A stretch of 12,011 bases of DNA from Chloroflexota bacterium (lineage in GTDB: Bacteria; Chloroflexota; Limnocylindria; Limnocylindrales; Limnocylindraceae), in contig CANKMK010000007.1 of NCBI GenBank assembly GCA_947483025.1, positions 1-12,011 on the forward strand, read 5' to 3'. Under the pieces are notes generated by a model, which was not told where the DNA came from, searched no databases, and was given only the letters and a program-made list of their open reading frames with translations. Below are positions 6,823 through 12,011 of the stretch, in pieces. A program made the translations under genes and the position numbers. Numbering within the stretch: position 1 is the stretch's first letter; the number at the start of each line of letters is the position of its first letter.

Positions 6823-9411
6823 CTACGGCGCTGATGGGCTCGGAGAGATCGAAGGAACTGGCGTAGGCACAGGACTGGCTGTCTCTGAGAGACAGGAGAG
6901 GGTAGGGGCGATCGTGCCGCCCCACGTAGCGCCGTTCGGCTGCCAGAAGGGTGCATAGAAGTAGGCGGTCATGCCTCCCCGAACGCCACCAACGATGCCA
7001 GCGCCGAGCCGTGCGCGCTCAATCCACTCAAGGTTGGCAGCTTGCCACTTCGGCCACTGAGACTCCAACGAGCTCAAATCAAGGTAGCTCGCCTCAATGC
7101 GGGCCCCTGCGCAACCATCAGCCCAGAGCAGTCCCGTGGCGCTATCGATCTCGAGGAGGCGCGTGGTGCTGCACGAAGTTGTTGGAGCGGTCCCAGGGAA
7201 GAAGTACTCGCTCGTGGTCAGTGTTGTGCAGGCGCCGGGGAGCTCTCCCGTATGCGCATCGATGGTGATCTGCTCCAGGCCCTCTGGCTTGGCAAAGTCT
7301 GCAACGGGGAGCTTTGATGAAATTTCGGTGAAGTAGGACTGCCAGAGCCCACCTGCGGAGTCGAGGGAGTAGACCGTGGCGGGGGTCGAGTCCGAGTTGC
7401 CCATCCAAACACCAGTCACAAGATGTTGCGCCGTCGGATCTGTTGGCGCAGCCAGATATCCGAAGGCCGCAAGGTCCTTCGTCTGGTCGGTGGTTCCTGT
7501 CTTAAAGGCGGCAGGCCGACGCTTCCCACCGCTGGCAATGATCTTTCGCTTCGACCATGGGCGGTTAACGGCTGGGTCCGTGTTGCCGGCAATGATGTCG
7601 GTCATCAGTTGGGCGGTATCTTTGGCGAACGCTTGGTTTGCGCTCTCAACCGGTGAGGGCGCCTCCCACACTACGGCTCCGTCACGATCCTCAATACGCA
7701 GGATGTAGCGACGATCGACCTTTGTGCCGTCGTTCGCCAGGGCACCATAGGCGGAGAGGAGGTCGACGTAGCGCACCTCAAGGGTGCCAATGGCGAGTGA
7801 GGCACCAGCCACATTCTCACTATTGTTCTGGAACTTGAATCCGCTATCGCGCATCTGACGCCAGACGCGATCCTGTCCTGCTCGAATAACGGCCTTGATT
7901 GCCGGGACGTTCAGTGAACCCTGCAGCGCTTGGCGCATGCGGACAGGGCCATGTTCGCTCCCCTCAGAGCTCGCCGGGGTCCAACCCTGACCGAAGTCGA
8001 CGGGCACGTCCATCAGGATTGTTGCAGGGGTTACGGCGCGATCCTGAAGTGCGTAGGAGTAGGTGATCGGCTTGATAGAACTTCCTGGCTGCCGGTATCC
8101 ACTCAGCACGTCATATTCGGGCTGGAATACGGTGCCACTCGCTTCACCGTAGTAGTCCGCTGAACCGGCGTAGGCGAGGATGTCGCCAGTCCGCGCATCT
8201 AGCGTTGCGACAGCGGCGTTGTTGATTTCAAGGCCGTGGATTGTCTTCAGCCAGTCGGTCGTCTTGACGCCGATGCTCTTGAGATAGGCCTGGTACTCCT
8301 TGATTTGCGTGGAGCGAACAGCGAGAGCCCACTTCTCGGCGGCCTGCTGCATCCCCCAATCGAGCGAAGAGATGACCTTGTAGCCGCCGGTATCCAGTTG
8401 CTGCTGGCACCCTTCGGTGTCGGTGCAGAGGATTCCCACGAGGAAGTCGCGCACTCGGTTCACAAAGTGCGGCGCACTCATTTTGGCCAGTGGTGAGTTG
8501 ATCAGGATGATCTCCTCTGCACGCGCCGTTTCAATGTCTGCGTCAGTGATGGTGGCGGTCTCCTGCGGGATGCCACTTTCGCGTGCTGACTTCAAGAGGT
8601 CCAGAACAACACTACGGCGCTTTGCAACCGCAGAGTCGAGCGGAACGCGAATCACTCCATCTGCACCAACTACCGCGTTCTCGCGCAGGTCGTACGTGCT
8701 TGGCGCCTGTGGGATGGCGGCGAGTAGGGCCGCTTCGCCCAGGGTGAGCTGGTCCAGCGTCTTGCCAAAATACTGCTGCGAGGCGGTCAGAATGCCGTAC
8801 GAGCGTGAGCCGTAGTAGTTGTTGTTGAGGTACTTGGCGATGACCTTCTCCTTGCCGACTCGCCCTGGGAACTCCTTGGTGAGTCGGATCGCCTGGATGA
8901 TCTCTTTGACCTTGCGCTCGTAGACGCTCCCCTTAAAGGCTGAGTTGGGGAGGAGCACGCTGCGGACCAGCTGCTGGGTAATGGTCGAGCCACCTCGGCC
9001 AGACCCGCCCAAGGTGTCGAGTGCGGCGGCTACGAAGCCGAGTGGGTCGAACCCTGAGTTCTCCCAGTAGGTCTTGTCCTCAATGGCGGTGGTGGTGTCG
9101 AGCACAATGCCGGGGATGCTGGCGAAGTCCACCTCGGTGCGCCGATCAGAGCCGAATGCGGCCAACTGCACGGTGCCCGTCCGGTCGTAGACCGTCGTGT
9201 TCTGGTTCAAAACGATGGTGTCGAGGTCCTTGGGGTCGGGGAGATCAGAAACCACGGCGCTGTAGATGGCGATGGTGCCGCCATAGGCGATCGCGGCGAT
9301 CAGCAGGCAGGCACCGAGGAGGGCAACTGGCAGGAGGGCGAAGAGCCCCCCAAGAAGGCGCTTTCGGGGGCGGGCGCTTCGCTGAGTTGAGTTTCCCGAG
9401 GCCATGTTCAT
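6823..9411 (-). CDS. Bifunctional class A penicillin-binding protein (glycosyltransferase / transpeptidase)
   Basis: The 862-residue protein starts at ATG 9411 (alternative ATG 9405); the open frame continues upstream but would run into tyrS. A basic N-terminus (RPRKR) and one membrane anchor (about 19-43) place the enzyme outside the membrane. The GT51 domain has motif 1 EDKTYW (catalytic E111; Asn118 where His is usual), GGSTITQQ (140-147), ERKVKE (165-170, second acid E170) and the KEKVIAKYLNNNYYG segment (187-201). The transpeptidase has SSIK (444-447, nucleophile S444), SLN (499-501) and KTGTT (637-641). It should polymerise lipid II and cross-link peptides. Cysteines at 330/335 and at 728, 747, 767 and 840 are extracellular, and a Pro/Ser/Thr tail fills about 843-862. 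The gene is monocistronic, convergent with mutS2 and divergent from tyrS. It is PBP1A/PBP1C-like; the exact subclass is unsure. Confidence 0.95.
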   Translation of the reverse strand: MNMASGNSTQRSARPRKRLLGGLFALLPVALLGACLLIAAIAYGGTIAIYSAVVSDLPDPKDLDTIVLNQNTTVYDRTGTVQLAAFGSDRRTEVDFASIPGIVLDTTTAIEDKTYWENSGFDPLGFVAAALDTLGGSGRGGSTITQQLVRSVLLPNSAFKGSVYERKVKEIIQAIRLTKEFPGRVGKEKVIAKYLNNNYYGSRSYGILTASQQYFGKTLDQLTLGEAALLAAIPQAPSTYDLRENAVVGADGVIRVPLDSAVAKRRSVVLDLLKSARESGIPQETATITDADIETARAEEIILINSPLAKMSAPHFVNRVRDFLVGILCTDTEGCQQQLDTGGYKVISSLDWGMQQAAEKWALAVRSTQIKEYQAYLKSIGVKTTDWLKTIHGLEINNAAVATLDARTGDILAYAGSADYYGEASGTVFQPEYDVLSGYRQPGSSIKPITYSYALQDRAVTPATILMDVPVDFGQGWTPASSEGSEHGPVRMRQALQGSLNVPAIKAVIRAGQDRVWRQMRDSGFKFQNNSENVAGASLAIGTLEVRYVDLLSAYGALANDGTKVDRRYILRIEDRDGAVVWEAPSPVESANQAFAKDTAQLMTDIIAGNTDPAVNRPWSKRKIIASGGKRRPAAFKTGTTDQTKDLAAFGYLAAPTDPTAQHLVTGVWMGNSDSTPATVYSLDSAGGLWQSYFTEISSKLPVADFAKPEGLEQITIDAHTGELPGACTTLTTSEYFFPGTAPTTSCSTTRLLEIDSATGLLWADGCAGARIEASYLDLSSLESQWPKWQAANLEWIERARLGAGIVGGVRGGMTAYFYAPFWQPNGATWGGTIAPTLSCLSETASPVPTPVPSISPSPSAP
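6879..6895. repeat. 8-bp inverted repeat near the convergent mutS2/PBP gene ends
   Basis: CTGTCTCT and AGAGACAG are perfect complements around one central G, so RNA from either strand could form a short hairpin. It lies 62 bases after the mutS2 stop and inside the last codons of the PBP gene. There is no T-run on either side, so it is not a standard intrinsic terminator. It may be a 3'-end stabiliser or mere chance in the coding sequence. Confidence 0.3.
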
Positions 9412-9422
9412 CGCTGTGAAGG

Positions 9423-9428
9423 TAGCAT
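9423..9428 (+). promoter_or_regulatory. Putative -10 box for tyrS (leaderless start)
   Basis: TAGCAT keeps the key T1, A2 and T6 of the -10 consensus and ends 7 bases before the tyrS ATG. Standard spacing puts the start of transcription at 9435, one base before the ATG, so the mRNA would be essentially leaderless. This fits the lack of any Shine-Dalgarno sequence. No -35 match is visible. Confidence 0.5.
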
Positions 9429-9429
9429 A
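9424..9429 (-). promoter_or_regulatory. Putative -10 box for the penicillin-binding protein gene
   Basis: On the minus strand this reads TATGCT, a 4 of 6 match holding T1, A2, T3 and T6. Standard spacing predicts transcription from about 9417, only 6 bases before the ATG at 9411. It overlaps the tyrS -10 box by five base pairs. A weaker alternative, TACCTT (9424 down to 9419), would give a start at 9412. No Shine-Dalgarno sequence precedes the ATG. Confidence 0.4.
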
Positions 9430-9435
9430 GGGCGC

Positions 9436-10743
9436 ATGGTGAACCCTCTGGCCTCTGAGCTCCTCCGCGACTTCACCGAGCGAGGTCTGCTCCACGACGT
9501 AACGGCGGGTCTTGATCAACGCCTCGTCGCCGACCCCGCGATCAGCGCCTATATCGGCTTCGATCCGAGCGCCGATTCTCTCCATGTTGGGCACCTCATG
9601 GGTGTCCTTGCGCTGCGACGGCTGCAGTTGCACGGCGGTCGCCCGGTTGCCCTTGTTGGAGGAGGGACGGGCATGATCGGCGACCCATCGGGGCGATCAG
9701 CAGAACGAAACCTTCTTGATCGGGCGACTCTTGACCACAATCGCGCTGCGATTGGCGCACAACTTGCCAACCTCGTGGACTTCACGGGGAAGAGTGGTGC
9801 GTTGTTGCTAGATAACCTCAGCTGGCTAGGCGATCTTGGCCTCATTGATTTCCTTCGCGACACGGGGAAGCACCTCACCGTTGGCTACATGCTCGCGAAA
9901 GAGAGCGTAAAGACGCGGCTTGAGGGCGGCCTCTCATTCACCGAATTCAGTTACATGCTGCTCCAAAGCTACGACTTCATGATGTTGCGGAAGTTGCACG
10001 GCGTCGAACTTCAGATGGGCGGTTCCGACCAGTGGGGGAACATCACGGCTGGAACGGAACTGATCCGGCGAACGGAGGGCGAGAACGCCGACGGCGCACC
10101 ACATGCATTCGGGCTCTGCTATCCGCTGCTACTCGCCAAGAGCGGCGCAAAGTTCGGCAAGACGGCAGAGGGGGCCGTCTGGCTAGATCCAGCCCGGACC
10201 AGCCCCTTCGCATTCCGACAATTCTGGATGGAGCAGGACGACGAATCGATCGCATCACTCTTGCATCGCTTCACTCTCGAGAGCGTTGCTGATACCGCAG
10301 CGCTGATGGTGCGGCACGCCGAGAACCCTGCCGCCCGTCGAGCGCAGCGCCACCTCGCACGCTCTGTGACGAGCATGGTGCACGGGGCCGATGTTGAGGC
10401 TCGCGCCGCGACCGTAGCCGACGCCCTCTTCGGCGACGGTGAAGGGGGCACCCCTGACCTTCGAGCGTTAACGACTGAGGCGCTGGCTATGTTGGCCAAT
10501 GAGCTCCCAACGAGCGCCCTGCCTGACGCTGCCGAGGCGACCCTCGTTGACCTGGTGATCGCCGCCGGACTTGCCACCTCAAAGAGTGAGGCCCGTCGAC
10601 TGATTGAGCAGGGGGGCGTGAGTGTGAACGGCGCCCCAGCGCCTGATGGCGCCGCAGCAGCCTTCTCGTTTGCGCCGCTGGCCGATGGCTCGCTCCTTCT
10701 CCGTAAGGGGCGCCGCGACTACCGTCTCCTCCGCCGCGCCTAA
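9436..10743 (+). CDS. tyrS: Tyrosine--tRNA ligase
   Basis: The 435-residue protein is a class I TyrRS of the common bacterial TyrS type. The Rossmann core carries the HIGH motif as HVGHL (50-54) after YIGFDPSADSL, tyrosine-pocket residues Y173, Q177 and D180 in the segment YMLLQSYDF, GGSDQWGN (195-202) and the KMSKS loop as KFGKT (239-243), the form usual in TyrS. An anticodon-binding helical region follows, then a C-terminal S4-like RNA-binding domain (about 365-430, with SKSEARRLIEQGGVSVNG). It charges tRNA-Tyr in the cytoplasm. The ATG is placed directly after a -10-like box, so the mRNA appears leaderless. This leaves no room for the T-box leader that controls tyrS in many Bacillota. Confidence 0.97.
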   Translation: MVNPLASELLRDFTERGLLHDVTAGLDQRLVADPAISAYIGFDPSADSLHVGHLMGVLALRRLQLHGGRPVALVGGGTGMIGDPSGRSAERNLLDRATLDHNRAAIGAQLANLVDFTGKSGALLLDNLSWLGDLGLIDFLRDTGKHLTVGYMLAKESVKTRLEGGLSFTEFSYMLLQSYDFMMLRKLHGVELQMGGSDQWGNITAGTELIRRTEGENADGAPHAFGLCYPLLLAKSGAKFGKTAEGAVWLDPARTSPFAFRQFWMEQDDESIASLLHRFTLESVADTAALMVRHAENPAARRAQRHLARSVTSMVHGADVEARAATVADALFGDGEGGTPDLRALTTEALAMLANELPTSALPDAAEATLVDLVIAAGLATSKSEARRLIEQGGVSVNGAPAPDGAAAAFSFAPLADGSLLLRKGRRDYRLLRRA

Positions 10744-10759
10744 CCCCTAATCCCAGGGG
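10744..10759 (+). repeat. Small hairpin directly after tyrS
   Basis: CCCCT and AGGGG can form a 5-bp stem around a 6-base loop immediately after the tyrS stop codon. No T-run follows, so it is at most a weak or factor-assisted terminator or a 3'-end structure. Its right arm overlaps the left arm of the next inverted repeat, so the two folds exclude each other in read-through RNA. Confidence 0.3.
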
Positions 10760-10788
10760 GGAGTGCGCTCGCCTCGCCTATACTCCCC
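10758..10788. repeat. 7-bp inverted repeat overlapping the yebC -10 box
   Basis: GGGGAGT (10758-10764) and ACTCCCC (10782-10788) are perfect inverted copies separated by 17 bases, with centres 24 bp apart. The right arm covers the second half of the -10 box and the bases up to the start codon. The spacing would suit a dimeric repressor, but it may also be a fold in read-through RNA or chance in GC-rich DNA. Confidence 0.3.
10779..10784 (+). promoter_or_regulatory. -10 box for leaderless yebC-ruvC transcription
   Basis: TATACT matches the -10 consensus at 5 of 6 bases in an otherwise very GC-rich gap. Counting from its last T as -7, position +1 is exactly the A of the yebC ATG at 10791. No Shine-Dalgarno sequence lies between, as expected for a leaderless message. 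I see no -35 box at the usual distance. Confidence 0.65.
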
Positions 10789-10790
10789 GC

Positions 10791-11531
10791 ATGTCAGGAC
10801 ATTCAAAATGGTCAACGATCAAACGCGCCAAGGGGGCGACCGACGCGAAGCGCGCCGCCCAGTTCACGAAGGTGTCGCGCGAGATCACCATCGCCGCCCG
10901 CATTAGCGGCCCAGATCCTGCCTCAAACCCACGCCTGCGCCTTGCCATCGACAAGGGTCGCGGCCTCAACATGCCGAATGACAACATCAAGCGCGCAATC
11001 GAGCGCGCCGCCGGTCTTGGACAGAGCGATGCCTATGAAGAGATCGTGTACGAGGGCTACGGCCCAGGTGGCGTTGCCGTGCTCGTCGAGGCTGCCACTG
11101 ACAACCGCAACCGCACGGCATCTGAGGTCCGCAGCCTCTTTACAAAGTCTGGTGGTGCCCTGGCGAGCAGCGGTGCCGTCGCCTGGCAGTTCGAGGCACG
11201 CGGTGTCATCGAATGCATCGGCTCATTCGAGGCGGTCGGAGAGGCGGCGATTGAAGCGGGTGCCGCCGATGTTGAGGCCGATGAGGGCACCGTCTTCGTC
11301 TACTCCGACCCACAGGAGATTCACTCCGTGCAGAGCTCCCTTGAAGCTGCCGGTATCAAGGTGAAGAGTGCTGAATCCGGAATCGTCGCCAAATCTACCG
11401 TGGAAGTCTCTGCAGATGACGCTCGTAAGAACTTCAAGCTGATTGACGCTCTTGAAGAGCTCGACGACGTGCAGCGTGTAACGGCGAACTTCGAGGTTCC
11501 GCCCGAGGTCTTCGCCGAGATCGCTGGATGA
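10791..11531 (+). CDS. yebC: YebC/PmpR (TACO1-like) family translation or regulatory factor
   Basis: The 246-residue protein has the standard length and signatures of the family. The N-terminus MSGHSKWSTIKRAKGATDAKR matches the hallmark SGHSKW-IK-K---D-KR block, followed by NMPNDNIKRAIERA (about 60-73), YEGYGPGGVAVLVE (about 87-100) and TDNRNRTASEVR (about 103-114). The family folds into three alpha/beta domains. It was long annotated as a DNA-binding transcriptional regulator; the mitochondrial homologue TACO1 and bacterial YebC proteins have since been tied to translation, notably relief of stalling at proline-rich stretches. It commonly precedes ruvC, as here, and overlaps it by 4 bases (ATGA). 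The start is fixed by the family N-terminus and the -10 box immediately upstream. The family is certain, the exact role inferred. Confidence 0.95.
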   Translation: MSGHSKWSTIKRAKGATDAKRAAQFTKVSREITIAARISGPDPASNPRLRLAIDKGRGLNMPNDNIKRAIERAAGLGQSDAYEEIVYEGYGPGGVAVLVEAATDNRNRTASEVRSLFTKSGGALASSGAVAWQFEARGVIECIGSFEAVGEAAIEAGAADVEADEGTVFVYSDPQEIHSVQSSLEAAGIKVKSAESGIVAKSTVEVSADDARKNFKLIDALEELDDVQRVTANFEVPPEVFAEIAG

Positions 11532-12011
11532 GCATGCGTGTCCTGGGACTCGACCCGGGAACCGCTACCTTCGGCTGGGGCGTTGTCGAAACTGGTGGCG
11601 CTCGTCCAGCACATGTAGCCCATGGCGCATTGCGCACGGCAGCAACGCTGACCCTCGGTGCTCGACTGAGCATCTTGCGAGACGGCGTCACCGCGCTCAT
11701 TCAAGAGCACCGACCGGATCGCATCGCCATTGAACGGATCTTCTCGCAGTCGAATGTGCAATCAGCGGTGGCGATCGGTGCCGTGCGCGGCGTTGCCTTG
11801 CTGATTGCTGCTGATCACAAGATTGAAGTGGTTGAGGCGACACCATCTGAAATGAAGCGCGCCATTGCTGGCGAGGGCCGCGCAACGAAGGCAGCGGTAA
11901 CCAAGGCGATTACGAAGCTGCTTGCACTGCAGACTGCGCCAACGCCAGACGATGCTGCCGATGCGTTGGCACTCGCACTCTGGGGTGCCGGTGCGCGCAA
12001 AATGGAACACC
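11528..12011 (+). CDS. ruvC: Crossover junction endodeoxyribonuclease RuvC (3' end beyond window)
   Basis: The frame opens with ATG at 11528, overlapping the yebC stop (ATGA), and runs past the window edge after 161 codons. It begins MSMRVLGLDPGTATFGWGVV; a second ATG at 11534 is also possible. The four acidic residues of the RNase H-like active site are all present: D9 in LGLDPG, E69 in AIERIF, and D142 and D145 in DDAADALALAL. The segment SNVQSAVAIGAVRGVALL (75-92) matches the conserved DNA-contact and dimer region. RuvC cuts Holliday junctions as a dimer, working with RuvAB branch migration; ruvA and ruvB often follow and would lie beyond the window. RuvC is usually 160-190 residues, so only a short tail is missing. 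Confidence 0.96.
   Translation, partial: MSMRVLGLDPGTATFGWGVVETGGARPAHVAHGALRTAATLTLGARLSILRDGVTALIQEHRPDRIAIERIFSQSNVQSAVAIGAVRGVALLIAADHKIEVVEATPSEMKRAIAGEGRATKAAVTKAITKLLALQTAPTPDDAADALALALWGAGARKMEH

Noticed and set aside
9309..9314. Lipobox-like LGAC at PBP residues 32-35, suggesting a lipoprotein.
   Set aside because: The hydrophobic stretch continues past the cysteine for about ten residues as a normal membrane anchor, and class A PBPs are anchored this way.
9412..9633. Upstream N-terminal extension of the PBP open frame (to 9633).
   Set aside because: It would overlap about 200 bases of tyrS coding sequence, has no PBP-like features, and the membrane anchor and basic N-terminus begin properly at 9411.
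1..12011. Search for a novel defence, mobile or biosynthetic system.
   Set aside because: Every coding region is accounted for by a known housekeeping family, and no gap over about 47 bases exists to hide another gene or repeat array.

Overview
This is a dense stretch of chromosomal housekeeping genes from a GC-rich bacterium (about 60% GC by eye). I see no mobile element, CRISPR array, tRNA, rRNA or phage gene. No stretch over 300 bases lacks a gene; the longest gap is about 47 bases. The pairing of cvpA and mutS2 downstream of pheST, the bifunctional class A penicillin-binding protein with a Pro/Ser tail, the C-terminal end of L35 and the leaderless-looking starts suggest a Terrabacteria-type lineage. 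I would guess Chloroflexota before Actinomycetota, but sequence reading alone cannot settle this.

Layout, left to right. (1) 1-6817, plus strand, one apparent operon: the end of rpmI (L35), rplT (L20), pheS, pheT, a CvpA-family membrane protein and mutS2. From pheS to mutS2 every junction is a 4-base stop/start overlap (ATGA, ATGA, GTGA). (2) 6823-9411, minus strand: a complete bifunctional transglycosylase/transpeptidase (PBP1A/1C type), convergent with mutS2 and separated from it by 5 bases. (3) 9412-9435: a 24-base divergent intergenic region with a near-symmetric TAGCATA element that can serve as the -10 box in both directions. (4) 9436-10743, plus strand: tyrS. (5) 10744-10790: a short gap with two inverted repeats and a strong -10 (TATACT) placed exactly for leaderless transcription of the next gene. 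(6) 10791 to the end, plus strand: a YebC/TACO1-family gene overlapping the start of ruvC (ATGA), which runs off the window.

The genes serve translation (two large-subunit proteins, PheRS, TyrRS, a YebC-type factor), DNA and ribosome maintenance (MutS2, RuvC) and peptidoglycan synthesis. All proteins look intact, with catalytic motifs present. I did not find an undescribed biological system. What merits a second look is expression architecture: the symmetric divergent promoter, the leaderless starts, the overlap-coupled gene chain and the convergent gene ends with no room for a conventional terminator.
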